From contig CANIPU010000009.1 of NCBI GenBank assembly GCA_947469485.1, forward strand, positions 1-64,000: a stretch of 64,000 nt of DNA. The letters run 5' to 3'. Below, piece after piece: positions 1-8,437 of the stretch (the first letter of the stretch is position 1; each line of letters begins with the position of its first letter). Below the pieces are notes generated by a model. That model was not told the DNA's origin. It searched no databases and saw only the letters and a list, made by a program, of their open reading frames with translations. The stretch is from Chitinophagaceae bacterium (GTDB lineage: Bacteria; Bacteroidota; Bacteroidia; Chitinophagales; UBA10324). The translations under genes were made by a program, and so were the position numbers.

Positions 1-1184
1 CCTAATGAAGTTTTACCAACTCCCGGAGGACCTGCAAAACATAAAATCGGTGATTTCATGTCGCCTTTTAATTTCAGGACTGCGAGGTATTCGAGAATGC
101 GGTCTTTTATTTTTTCCAAGCCATAGTGGTCGGAGTCGAGAATTTTATCGGCATTTTTTAAATCAAAATTATCGGCCGTATAGGTTTCCCACGGCAGCTC
201 GAGCAACAAGTCTAAATAATTAATAATGACTGAATATTCGGCCGCAGCAGGATTCATGCGGGCGAGTTTGGCAACTTCTTTTTCAAATTGTTCGGAAGCA
301 GTTTTTGGCCAGCTCTTTTTTGAAGCACGCTCTTTCAGGTTTTTAATTTCCTGATCATTTGAATCGCCACCTAATTCTTCCTGTATTGTTTTCATCTGCT
401 GGTGCAGGAAGTAATCGCGCTGTTGCTTTTCAATATCGGTGCGGACTTTAGATTGAATCTGGTTCTTTAGCTCCAACAACTGAATTTCAGTATTGAGGTG
501 TTTCAACACAATCTGCGCTCTTTCTTTCAAATCATTTGCCTCAAGAATCTGTTGTTTTTCTTTTAAATCGATACTGAGGTTAGAAGAAATAAAATTGATG
601 AGGAAGTTGGGCGACTCAATGTTGCGTAACATTAAGTTTGCTTCGGTAGGAATGTTTGGCGATAGTTTAATGACACTACCTGCCATGTCTTTAATGGAAC
701 TAATAGTGGCTTCGAATTCTTTATCGGTTGGAACTTCGGATTCAGTTAAAACATTTACAGCAGCTTTGAAAAAAGGCTCTTCGGTGATTAATTCTTTCAC
801 GCTGAACCGTAGTTTGCCTTGCAGAATTACAGTGGTGCTGCCATCGGGCATGCGGAGCATTTTCAAAATTTTGGCCACTGTGCCTACCTGAGTAAGGTCT
901 TTGAACTGCGGCTCCTCAATGTTGCCATCAGACTGAGATAAAACACCAATCAATTTATCGCCGCTGTGAGCTTCGCGAACAGCTTTTATGGATTTGTCGC
1001 GGCCAACAGTTATGGGCAGAACCACCCCAGGAAAAAGAACTGTATTGCGTAAGGGAAGAATGGGGATAATATCGGGAATTACGAGGTTCTTTGTATCGTT
1101 ATCTTCTTCGATGGATAGTATGGGCAAAAAATCAACTTCTTCTTCGCCACCACCCTGGAGAGACCAGTTTTTAAAATCGTTCAT
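1..1184 (-). CDS. lon: ATP-dependent protease Lon, N-terminal part (truncated by window edge)
   Basis: Lon degrades misfolded and regulatory proteins in the cytoplasm as a ring-shaped AAA+ serine protease. The minus strand reads from an ATG at 1184 without a stop to base 1, about 394 residues, roughly half of a usual Lon of about 800. Visible in order are an acidic N-terminus, the LON substrate-binding domain (from about residue 37, IIPILPLRNTVLFPGVVLP), a coiled-coil stretch (KQQRDYFLHQQMKTIQEELG) and, at the very edge, the Walker A motif GPPGVGKTSLG. The Walker B motif and the Ser-Lys dyad lie outside the window. The gene is divergent from rpoD. The family assignment is secure; completeness cannot be judged. 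Confidence 0.96.
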   Translation of the reverse strand, partial: MNDFKNWSLQGGGEEEVDFLPILSIEEDNDTKNLVIPDIIPILPLRNTVLFPGVVLPITVGRDKSIKAVREAHSGDKLIGVLSQSDGNIEEPQFKDLTQVGTVAKILKMLRMPDGSTTVILQGKLRFSVKELITEEPFFKAAVNVLTESEVPTDKEFEATISSIKDMAGSVIKLSPNIPTEANLMLRNIESPNFLINFISSNLSIDLKEKQQILEANDLKERAQIVLKHLNTEIQLLELKNQIQSKVRTDIEKQQRDYFLHQQMKTIQEELGGDSNDQEIKNLKERASKKSWPKTASEQFEKEVAKLARMNPAAAEYSVIINYLDLLLELPWETYTADNFDLKNADKILDSDHYGLEKIKDRILEYLAVLKLKGDMKSPILCFAGPPGVGKTSL

Positions 1185-1222
1185 TATACTATAGAATTAA
1201 TATTAATTTGAATTGGAAGGTA

Positions 1223-1254
1223 CAACAATAGCAAAAGGACAGCCATAGAACAAA
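1223..1254 (-). promoter_or_regulatory. Candidate lon promoter
   Basis: Read on the minus strand this is TTTG (1254-1251), a 20-base spacer, then TATTGTTG (1230-1223). That is one mismatch from the Bacteroidota -7 consensus TAnnTTTG. The predicted start lies about 30 bases before the lon ATG. Confidence 0.35.
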
Positions 1255-1409
1255 AAAGAACAATTATTTAGTTATACACGACATTAAATCGTGATTGACT
1301 GACAGCCTTTCAATTAATCAGCCAAGAATGGAAAAAAATAATTCGTACATTATCTGAAGAAATATTTTTTCGTGCCAAACATTTATTAGGTATGAAAGGT
1401 TCTGGCAAT

Positions 1410-1417
1410 TATTTTTG
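1410..1417 (+). promoter_or_regulatory. Candidate rpoD promoter, -7 box
   Basis: TATTTTTG matches the Bacteroidota -7 consensus TAnnTTTG exactly and lies 29 bases before the rpoD ATG. No clear TTTG -33 box stands at the usual spacing, so only half of the promoter is supported. The 1185-1446 gap holds nothing else I recognise. Confidence 0.42.
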
Positions 1418-1446
1418 TCCACTTCCCTCAAACCAAACCCTATTGC

Positions 1447-2313
1447 ATGAGACAACTAAAAATTACAAAATCGATTACCAACAGAGAGAGTCAGTCGCTG
1501 GAGAAGTATCTTCAGGAGATAGGAAAAGTTGACCTCTTAACTGCCGAAGAAGAAGTTGATCTTGCCAAAAAGATTAAGCAAGGTGACGAACGCGCTTTGG
1601 AAAAACTGACTAAAGCAAATTTGCGTTTTGTGGTATCGGTGGCTAAACAATATCAAAATCAGGGTCTTTCGTTAAGTGATTTGATAAATGAAGGTAACCT
1701 TGGATTGATAAAGGCAGGACAGCGTTTTGATGAAACACGCGGTTTTAAATTTATATCGTATGCAGTATGGTGGATTCGTCAATCGATATTGCAAGCTTTG
1801 GCTGAACAGAGTCGTATTGTGCGTTTGCCTTTGAATAAAGTTGGTTCGCTGAATAAAATTAACAAGGCTTTTTCGGCTTTAGAACAACAGTATGAGCGTG
1901 AACCGAGTCCGGAGGAACTGGCTGAAGTTTTAGAAATAAATACTGAGGAAGTTGAAACCACATTGGGCATTGCGGCACGACATGTATCAGTTGATGCTCC
2001 GTTTGTTGAGGGAGAAGACAATTCGTTGCTTGATGTAATACCAAATTCAGGAGCATCGGCTACTGATGATGCGTTGGAATACAAAGATTCTTTGCGCAAG
2101 GAAATTGACCGTTCGTTAAGCACACTGACTGACCGCCAGAAAGATGTGATTAAGCTTTATTTCGGAATAGGAGTTGAACACCCAATGTCGCTTGAAGATA
2201 TAGGAGAGCGTTTTAGTCTGACTCGTGAAAGGGTAAGACAAATTAAAGATAAGGCTATAAATAAGTTGAGGGGAGCCACACGGAGTAAGCTATTAAAATC
2301 TTACCTTGGCTGA
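1447..2313 (+). CDS. rpoD: Primary sigma factor RpoD/SigA (Bacteroidota type)
   Basis: This housekeeping sigma factor directs RNA polymerase to TTTG/TAnnTTTG promoters. At 288 residues it lacks the long acidic region 1.1 of proteobacterial sigma-70, as is normal in Bacteroidota. Region 1.2 is at about residues 17-50 ([20 protein letters not shown]). Region 2 holds [20 protein letters not shown] and the -10 recognition segment [17 protein letters not shown]. Region 3 follows. Region 4.2 at the end carries the helix-turn-helix [21 protein letters not shown] -7 box lies just upstream. The next gene starts 30 bases after the stop, so the two may share a transcript. The identification is very secure. 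Confidence 0.97.
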   Translation: MRQLKITKSITNRESQSLEKYLQEIGKVDLLTAEEEVDLAKKIKQGDERALEKLTKANLRFVVSVAKQYQNQGLSLSDLINEGNLGLIKAGQRFDETRGFKFISYAVWWIRQSILQALAEQSRIVRLPLNKVGSLNKINKAFSALEQQYEREPSPEELAEVLEINTEEVETTLGIAARHVSVDAPFVEGEDNSLLDVIPNSGASATDDALEYKDSLRKEIDRSLSTLTDRQKDVIKLYFGIGVEHPMSLEDIGERFSLTRERVRQIKDKAINKLRGATRSKLLKSYLG

Positions 2314-2343
2314 AATTTTAAACAACTCAAAATTAAAATAAAA

Positions 2344-2943
2344 ATGAAAACACTTTCACTATCAAAAACAATTGCAGTATCGCTTGGGGCATTGATTGTT
2401 TTGCTTGCAGTAGTATTTACATTAAAAGCAGAGACGCCAATTCTTAATCTTAAGGGAGGATCGAAGCTTGTATATTCAATGCAGTCGGCTTCAGTTACCT
2501 CTGATGCAACTGTTATATTGAATACATTGGCTCCTACTGTTTCATTTAAATGGAAAACTTCTGAGACTGTTTATGGAAAAGTAATTTTTTCAAATGAATC
2601 ATTTAATTCAGGCAGAATGATCTCTTCAAAACTTATTGAAGACCAAAAAGGTGATTACGGATTTTTTTGGATAAGTAAGGTAATGTTTACTGAATTAAGT
2701 GCCGGCAAAACCAGTTTCAATTTAAACGGAAACGAAAAAACTGAAGGGGTTGTTAAGGCAGGCGTTGAACAAATGGAAGTAAGAGTTAACGGAGCTATGA
2801 AGTCAATAGATGTTATTCATGCAAAAACTGTTACCCCTGGAGGCGGAGTTGATTTTTATGTATTGAATGATGTAAATAATCCTTTGATTATAAAAATGAC
2901 AACCACTGCAGGTGGATTTTCATTAACGGAAATTACTGAATAG
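2344..2943 (+). CDS. Hypothetical exported or membrane-anchored protein
   Basis: I do not recognise this 199-residue protein. Residues 9-29 form one hydrophobic stretch (IAVSLGALIVLLAVVFTLKA), so it is either exported or anchored with its body in the periplasm. The rest is soluble and beta-rich, with many Ser, Thr and Gly and no cysteine or obvious catalytic motif. It starts 30 bases after rpoD with no promoter that I can see, so it is probably co-transcribed. A strong terminator follows its stop codon closely, so it ends the rpoD unit. A structural or binding role is only a guess. Confidence 0.75.
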   Translation: MKTLSLSKTIAVSLGALIVLLAVVFTLKAETPILNLKGGSKLVYSMQSASVTSDATVILNTLAPTVSFKWKTSETVYGKVIFSNESFNSGRMISSKLIEDQKGDYGFFWISKVMFTELSAGKTSFNLNGNEKTEGVVKAGVEQMEVRVNGAMKSIDVIHAKTVTPGGGVDFYVLNDVNNPLIIKMTTTAGGFSLTEITE

Positions 2944-2965
2944 TTTTTTCGACAAGAAATTATTG

Positions 2966-2995
2966 CCGCCCCGAAATTTCGGGGCGGTTTTGTTT
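2966..2995 (+). terminator. Rho-independent terminator after the rpoD unit
   Basis: A perfect 22-base palindrome of two 11-base GC-rich arms (CCGCCCCGAAA and its complement) at 2966-2987 is followed by TTTTGTTT. It lies 22 bases after the stop of the exported-protein gene and separates the rpoD unit from ffh. Confidence 0.88.
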
Positions 2996-3053
2996 ATAGC
3001 AAGGAATGAATTTTTTTTGTTGCCTTGAATAAGAATTAAAACCGATTTTAAAA

Positions 3054-4382
3054 ATGTTTGAAAGTTTAAGTGAAAGGTTAGAAGGTGCGTTTAAAACCTT
3101 AAAGGGCGAAGGAAGATTAACCGAACTCAATATTGCTGCTACAGTAAAAGAAATACGCAGAGCATTGGTTGATGCCGATGTAAATTATAAAATAGCAAAA
3201 GAATTTACTGACGCAGTAAAGGAGAAAGCTCTTGGTGAAAAAGTATTGAATGCCATTAACCCCGGTCAGTTAATGGTTAAACTGGTTGCTGATGAACTGA
3301 CTGCCTTAATGGGTGGTAAAACTGCTGACCTTAATTTAAAAAGCAATCCATCAGTAATATTAATGTCGGGCTTGCAAGGTTCGGGTAAAACCACTTTCTC
3401 TGCAAAGCTTGCCAACTATTTAAAAACTAAAAAAAATAAAAGTGTTCTGCTAGTTGCGTGCGATGTTTATCGCCCGGCGGCAATAGACCAGTTAAAGATA
3501 CTTGCCTCACAAATAGGAGTTGAAGTTTATACAGAAGAGGGCAATAACAACCCTGTTCAGATTTCGAATAATGCAATTGCAGTTGCAAAGCAAAAGGGAT
3601 TTAATGTTGTAATTATTGATACTGCCGGCCGCCTTGCTGTTGATGAGCAAATGATGAATGAAATTGCTGCCATCAAAAATTCAGTAAAGCCTGATGAAAC
3701 TCTTTTTGTGGTTGATGCAATGACCGGGCAGGATGCAATTAATACCTCAAAAGCCTTTAATGAGCGATTGAATTTTGATGGAGTTGTATTAACTAAATTA
3801 GATGGAGATACCAGAGGTGGATCTGCGCTGTCAATTAAATATGAAGTAAACAAGCCTATAAAATTTGTTGGTACCGGTGAGAAGATGGAGAACATTGATT
3901 TGTTCCATCCTGACCGTATGGCTCAGCGGATTTTAGGAATGGGTGATATTGTTTCGCTCGTTGAAAAAGCCCAGGAGCAGTATGATGAGAAACAGGCAGA
4001 AATTCTTCAGAAAAAAATCCGTAAAAACCAATTTGACTTCTCTGATTTTTTAAATCAATTGAATCAAATTAAGAAGATGGGGAACATAAAGGATTTGATG
4101 GGTATGATACCCGGAATGGGGAAGGCTATGAAAGACATTAATCTTGACAATGATTCATTCAAGAAGGTAGAAGCAATAATTCTTGCTATGACTCCTGAAG
4201 AAAGAAGCAACCCCGAGGTTTTGAACGGTACCAGAAGAAAAAGGCTTTCATATGGCAGCGGAAATACCATTCAGGAAGTGAATCAATTTATTAAACAGTT
4301 TGACGATATGCGAAAAATGATGAAATCTTTTAATAAAATGAGTTCTTCAGGTCGTCCGTTCAGAGGAATGCCAACGCGTTAA
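3054..4382 (+). CDS. ffh: Signal recognition particle GTPase Ffh
   Basis: Ffh binds 4.5S RNA and signal sequences emerging from the ribosome and delivers them to FtsY at the membrane. The 442-residue protein has the usual length and order. The N domain comes first (MFESLSERLEGAFKTLKGEG). The G domain carries the P-loop GLQGSGKTT at about 105, DTAGR at about 192 and TKLDGDTRGGSALS near 246. The C-terminal M domain is methionine-rich, with GMIPGMGK and a basic Met-rich tail. It follows a strong terminator, so it should have its own promoter, though I found no good consensus in the 60-base gap. The identification is secure. Confidence 0.97.
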   Translation: MFESLSERLEGAFKTLKGEGRLTELNIAATVKEIRRALVDADVNYKIAKEFTDAVKEKALGEKVLNAINPGQLMVKLVADELTALMGGKTADLNLKSNPSVILMSGLQGSGKTTFSAKLANYLKTKKNKSVLLVACDVYRPAAIDQLKILASQIGVEVYTEEGNNNPVQISNNAIAVAKQKGFNVVIIDTAGRLAVDEQMMNEIAAIKNSVKPDETLFVVDAMTGQDAINTSKAFNERLNFDGVVLTKLDGDTRGGSALSIKYEVNKPIKFVGTGEKMENIDLFHPDRMAQRILGMGDIVSLVEKAQEQYDEKQAEILQKKIRKNQFDFSDFLNQLNQIKKMGNIKDLMGMIPGMGKAMKDINLDNDSFKKVEAIILAMTPEERSNPEVLNGTRRKRLSYGSGNTIQEVNQFIKQFDDMRKMMKSFNKMSSSGRPFRGMPTR

Positions 4383-4387
4383 AACAT

Positions 4388-4417
4388 TTTGTTTTTAGGC
4401 TTATCCGAATATCTTTG
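4388..4417 (+). promoter_or_regulatory. rpsP promoter
   Basis: TTTG (4388-4391), an 18-base spacer and TATCTTTG (4410-4417) match both boxes of the Bacteroidota primary-sigma consensus. The predicted start is about 25 bases before the rpsP ATG. This is one of the two best promoter matches in the window. Confidence 0.68.
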
Positions 4418-4447
4418 CGCCTCTTAAAAATTTAACCACACAAAGCA

Positions 4448-4873
4448 ATGTCTGTAAAGATTCGTTTACAACGGATGGGTAGAAAGAAAGCTCCTTTCTA
4501 TCACATCACAATCGCTGATTCTCGTTCGCCGAGAGATGGCCGCTTTATTGAAAACATCGGTAGTTACAACCCGACCACTATTCCTGCAACCATTACTCTT
4601 GATGCCGTTAAGGCATTGGATTGGATGCATAAAGGTGCTCAGCCTACTGATACTGTTCGGCGAATACTTTCTTACAAGGGAGTAATGTTTCAAAAACACC
4701 TTGCCCGCGGGGTAAAAAAAGGGGTGTTGACACAGGAAGTGGCAGACGCTAAAATGGCTGCCTGGACCGAGTCACATAAAAACTCAGTACTTGATGCTGC
4801 TAAAAAAGGAAAACCTGCCCGTAAAAAGAAAAGCAAGAAAGAATCGGCAGCGGCTCCGGCAGCAGCAGAATAA
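4448..4873 (+). CDS. rpsP: 30S ribosomal protein S16
   Basis: S16 is a small-subunit protein needed for 16S rRNA folding. The first 80 or so residues match the family closely ([23 protein letters not shown], then [13 protein letters not shown]). The protein has 141 residues, longer than the roughly 80-90 of many bacteria. The extra part is a Lys/Ala-rich tail ending [16 protein letters not shown], an extension usual in Bacteroidota. It is followed by rimM, its common partner, but a hairpin terminator lies between them. A full TTTG/TAnnTTTG promoter precedes it. Confidence 0.97.
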   Translation: MSVKIRLQRMGRKKAPFYHITIADSRSPRDGRFIENIGSYNPTTIPATITLDAVKALDWMHKGAQPTDTVRRILSYKGVMFQKHLARGVKKGVLTQEVADAKMAAWTESHKNSVLDAAKKGKPARKKKSKKESAAAPAAAE

Positions 4874-4895
4874 AAATTAAAATTACTAATTTTCA

Positions 4896-4928
4896 GAAAG
4901 CCATCTTTTAGATGGCTTTCTTTATTTT
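4896..4928 (+). terminator. Terminator or attenuator between rpsP and rimM
   Basis: The arms GAAAGCCATC (4896-4905) and GATGGCTTTC (4911-4920) are perfectly complementary around the loop TTTTA and are followed by TTTATTTT. The T-tract ends only about 6 bases before the rimM ATG, so it probably tunes or separates rimM expression. Confidence 0.8.
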
Positions 4929-4934
4929 AAGCCG

Positions 4935-5453
4935 ATGGAGAATGATTTGAAATTGATCAGGATTGGAAAACTATCAAAAGCAAAAGGACTAAAGGGACAT
5001 GTTCAGGCATTTGTAGAACCTGATTATGTTTCACGACTTAAAAAAATTCTGGTTCTATATATAAAATTCAAAGAATCAAGTATCCCCTACTTTGTTGATG
5101 AATATGAAATGGCTGATACAGGTCATTCGCTTTTTTTATTTGAGGGGGTTAACGACCGAACAAAAGCCGAGGCATTGCACGGCAAAGAAATATTTACTGA
5201 AGAAAACAATCTGAAGAAACAAAAAAAATTTGACAGTCTTAATTACCTGATTGGCTATCAGGTAAAAGATGAAACTCTGGGGTTCCTTGGCCTGGTGGAT
5301 GAAGTTTTTGAAATGCCTTCGCATCCGATAGTTCAGGTTTATTATAACGACAAACCAATTATGATTCCTTTGGTTAATGAATACAATCTGGACATTAATG
5401 ACCGGAAGAAAACCATCAGTTTATTATTGCCTGAAGGAATGATGGATTTGTAA
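4935..5453 (+). CDS. rimM: Ribosome maturation factor RimM
   Basis: RimM binds S19 in the 30S head and helps late 16S processing. The 172-residue protein shows the N-terminal RimM barrel (LIRIGKLSKAKGLKGHVQAF) and the C-terminal PRC-barrel half (YLIGYQVKDETLGFLGLVDE, then PSHPIVQV and IMIPLVNEY). Its length is normal. It keeps the classic place after rpsP. However, its ATG lies immediately behind a strong hairpin and T-tract, so expression needs read-through of that terminator or an uncharacterised start overlapping it. No trmD or rplS follows; comEC comes next. Confidence 0.95.
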   Translation: MENDLKLIRIGKLSKAKGLKGHVQAFVEPDYVSRLKKILVLYIKFKESSIPYFVDEYEMADTGHSLFLFEGVNDRTKAEALHGKEIFTEENNLKKQKKFDSLNYLIGYQVKDETLGFLGLVDEVFEMPSHPIVQVYYNDKPIMIPLVNEYNLDINDRKKTISLLLPEGMMDL

Positions 5454-5516
5454 AATTGCCTTTGCTTATTTACAATTTATAAAATTTAATTATCTTACTC
5501 GAAGAATATTTCTTCG

Positions 5517-7619
5517 ATGCATCCGATTAAGCAACGAATTTTTCTAAAACTTATAATTCCATTTGCAGGTGGAATGCTAACTGCCTATGCAAGCAAAATA
5601 TATTTTTCAATATGGTTGACAATCCCAACCTTATTTCTTCTTGCTACTATTTATTATCTAATTCATAAAAAATATTTATTTACTATTCGGTATGGATGGG
5701 TATATGGTTTAGTAGTTAACCTGTTTCTGTTTATTGCAGGTCTTACCCTTTTTTCAAATGAATATGATTTACATAAATCAAATCATTTTATCAATTATAA
5801 AAATGACAAGTACCTGATTATAAAAATTAATGAGCCACCTGTCTTTAAAGAAAAATTTGTTCGCTGCATTATTAAAACAGAAAAAGCCGGAAGCCAAAAA
5901 GACTTTCATAATGCTTCAGGTAATGCAGTTGTTTACTTCAGCAACAACAGAACATCATTAAATTTTAAATACGGAGATTTAGTATTAATTAAAAACAAAC
6001 CATCGGAGCTGGATGCTCCGTCTATTCCATATCAATATGACTATAAGGGTTATCTGGATAAGCGGAATATTCACTTCACTTTTTTTCCAAAGGAAAATGA
6101 TTTCATTTCTCTTAATGAAAATCACGGACTCTTTCTTTTACGAATAGCATACAAATTGCGCGATTGGTGTGTCGCTTGTGTAAAAAAATATGTTGCAGAT
6201 AAAAAAGAGGCAGCCGTCGTTTCGGCATTAACAGTAGGCTATCGCGATGAAATTTCGCAGGATGTTGTTCAATCTTATTCTTCTGCCGGGGTGATACATA
6301 TTCTAGCAGTTTCTGGTATGCATGTAGGATTATTATACCTGTTACTTGAATTTCTATTAAAGTTTTTAAACAGAAATGCGACAACGAAAATCATAAAAGT
6401 TATTATCATTCTTTGCCTGATTTGGTTATTTGCAATGATAACAGGACTGGGAGGTTCTATTGTAAGAGCATCGGCAATGATTAGTCTTTTAATTGTTGGG
6501 CGGAATCTGAAGCGACGAATGGATATTATTGATTCACTTTGCTCATCGGCATTTTTGATTCTCCTGATTTCACCATTTACATTAATAGATGCCGGTTTTC
6601 AACTTTCGTTTTCTGCATTAGTTGGCATTGCGCTTTGGGAAAGAAATTTCAGCCAACTTATTGAATGGCAAAATCCATTGCTTCACTTTATCTGGCAAAT
6701 GTGCAGTGTTAGTATGGCAGCACAACTCGGAGTTTTACCACTTACATTATTTTATTTTAATCAATTCCCATTACTATTTCTTATCGCAAATGTGGTTGGT
6801 GTTCCTTTATCAACCGGTATTTTATATGGTGGTCTGGTGCTTTTTATTCTTGCTCCGTTTGCAGTTATTTCAGAACAAATAGGTGCTGTTTTAAGAGTTT
6901 CAACTCATTTATTAGATGGTTACATTAACTGGGTACAATCGTTTTCATTTTCCACTATTAATATCCCATCCTTTGGTATTGTAAGCCTGCTGCTCACTAC
7001 TCTTTCTTTAATATTCTTTGCTTCATTTATTGAAAATAAAATTCCAAGAAAAATACTCTACAGCATTTCCGCCCTAATGATTGTAATTTTTATTAATACT
7101 ATTTCGAATATAGAATACTTAAAAAAAAGGGAATTGCTTTTTCTTCATTTCGGAAAAGGCAATTTATATGTGTTCAGAGAAAAAAACAATGCGCTGATGC
7201 TCGCTGATGATTCTTTACTAAAAGATAATTACTTCAGTCAATATACCAGCAGCTTTATCAAACACACACCGGTTTCAAACTTACAGGTAATTCCAATCAG
7301 CAGCATTAATGATACTTCCTCCCTTAGCTGGAAAAAGTTTCACTCCTACGGGAGATTTATTTCCTTTTATGGCTTGAAGGGTTTATTAATCAATCCATCA
7401 ATTCAAAAAACAAATTATACAATGAAACTTGACTTTATTATTGGCAAGATTTCTAATTTGAAACAGCCTCAACTTGTATCTGAAATAAAACCAACGAATT
7501 GGATTGCAGATAGTGATGTAAAGAACTTTAATTATAAAGCATTAAAAAACGAATGCGCTTCTTTAAGTTTACCACTTCACTACTTACCAATTGATGGTCC
7601 GTGGATTAAAGAATTTTAA
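5517..7619 (+). CDS. comEC: ComEC/Rec2-family membrane protein
   Basis: ComEC-type proteins form the inner-membrane channel that takes single-stranded DNA into the cytoplasm during natural transformation. The 700-residue protein starts with three hydrophobic segments and a soluble DUF4131 region (about 30-180). The multi-helix competence domain follows, with the signature HILAVSGMHVGLLYLLL near residue 263 and DAGFQLSFSALVGIALWE near 360. The last 170 residues are soluble but lack the HxHxDH metallo-beta-lactamase motif that ends some ComEC proteins. The next gene starts 2 bases after the stop, so the two are likely co-transcribed. DNA uptake is inferred from family; no other competence gene is in the window. 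Confidence 0.9.
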   Translation: MHPIKQRIFLKLIIPFAGGMLTAYASKIYFSIWLTIPTLFLLATIYYLIHKKYLFTIRYGWVYGLVVNLFLFIAGLTLFSNEYDLHKSNHFINYKNDKYLIIKINEPPVFKEKFVRCIIKTEKAGSQKDFHNASGNAVVYFSNNRTSLNFKYGDLVLIKNKPSELDAPSIPYQYDYKGYLDKRNIHFTFFPKENDFISLNENHGLFLLRIAYKLRDWCVACVKKYVADKKEAAVVSALTVGYRDEISQDVVQSYSSAGVIHILAVSGMHVGLLYLLLEFLLKFLNRNATTKIIKVIIILCLIWLFAMITGLGGSIVRASAMISLLIVGRNLKRRMDIIDSLCSSAFLILLISPFTLIDAGFQLSFSALVGIALWERNFSQLIEWQNPLLHFIWQMCSVSMAAQLGVLPLTLFYFNQFPLLFLIANVVGVPLSTGILYGGLVLFILAPFAVISEQIGAVLRVSTHLLDGYINWVQSFSFSTINIPSFGIVSLLLTTLSLIFFASFIENKIPRKILYSISALMIVIFINTISNIEYLKKRELLFLHFGKGNLYVFREKNNALMLADDSLLKDNYFSQYTSSFIKHTPVSNLQVIPISSINDTSSLSWKKFHSYGRFISFYGLKGLLINPSIQKTNYTMKLDFIIGKISNLKQPQLVSEIKPTNWIADSDVKNFNYKALKNECASLSLPLHYLPIDGPWIKEF

Positions 7620-7621
7620 GA

Positions 7622-8398
7622 ATGAGTAATCTTGTTTTATACCAACTGGAAAGCAGAATCGCCTATTTAACACTTAACAGACCAGAAAAGCGCAATGCTC
7701 TTAATCCTGAAATGATAAGCGCATTGAAAGAGGCTTTAACAAAAGCAAGTTCCGATTCTGATGCAAAAGTTATAATCATTCGCAGCAATGGAACAGTATT
7801 CAGTGCAGGAGCTGATCTTGAACATTTACAAAAACTTCAAAATAATTCTTATGAAGAAAATTTAAAAGACAGCAATGATCTTAAAGAACTATTTGAACAG
7901 ATATACAATAATTCTAAAATAATAATTGCGCAAGTTGAAGGTGCTGCAATAGCAGGCGGATGCGGATTGGCAACTGTTTGCGATTTCACATTCGCTGTTC
8001 CTGAATCTAAATTTGGTTATACAGAAGTAAAGATTGGTTTCATTCCTGCAATTGTTATGATTTTTTTATTACGAAAAATCGGGGAAGCAAAGGCAAAAGA
8101 ACTTTTACTTTCCGGAAAACTAATTGATGCAACTCAAGCCCTGCATTTTGGATTAATAAATTCCGTTTTTTCAAAAGAGGAAATCGCCGCTAAGGTGAAA
8201 GACTTTGCAATTGCCATTTGCAACGAAACATCATCCCAATCTCTATCGCTTACAAAAGAAATGATTGGCAAGGTGCAGGAACTTTCATTAGAAGAAGCCC
8301 TGAACTATGCAGCAAATATGAATGCAAAAGCACGAGGCACCGAAGATTGCAAAAAGGGAATTTCTTCATTTTTGAATAAAGAGAGTTTGCAATGGTAA
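7622..8398 (+). CDS. Enoyl-CoA hydratase/isomerase (crotonase) family protein
   Basis: Crotonases act on acyl-CoA thioesters, for example hydrating enoyl-CoA in fatty-acid or branched-chain amino-acid breakdown. The 258-residue protein has the CoA/oxyanion-hole segments FSAGADL (residues 60-66) and GAAIAGGCGLATVCD (107-121). The distal catalytic Glu is present in FGYTEVKIGFIP (E135). The position of the other catalytic Glu of rat hydratase (Glu144) is Gly115. The protein may therefore be a methylglutaconyl-CoA-hydratase-like or other crotonase rather than a standard enoyl-CoA hydratase. It starts 2 bases after comEC. The ETF genes and a hydroxyacyl-CoA dehydrogenase elsewhere in the window would serve the same kind of pathway. 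Confidence 0.88.
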   Translation: MSNLVLYQLESRIAYLTLNRPEKRNALNPEMISALKEALTKASSDSDAKVIIIRSNGTVFSAGADLEHLQKLQNNSYEENLKDSNDLKELFEQIYNNSKIIIAQVEGAAIAGGCGLATVCDFTFAVPESKFGYTEVKIGFIPAIVMIFLLRKIGEAKAKELLLSGKLIDATQALHFGLINSVFSKEEIAAKVKDFAIAICNETSSQSLSLTKEMIGKVQELSLEEALNYAANMNAKARGTEDCKKGISSFLNKESLQW

Positions 8399-8416
8399 TT
8401 ACATCTCCTAATTTCG
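8386..8416 (+). promoter_or_regulatory. Candidate promoter for the Met-rich exported protein
   Basis: TTTG (8386-8389), a 19-base spacer and TAATTTCG (8409-8416) have one mismatch to the -7 consensus. The -33 box overlaps the end of the crotonase gene. The predicted leader is about 14 bases. Confidence 0.45.
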
Positions 8417-8437
8417 CTCACACATAAACCAAAATTC

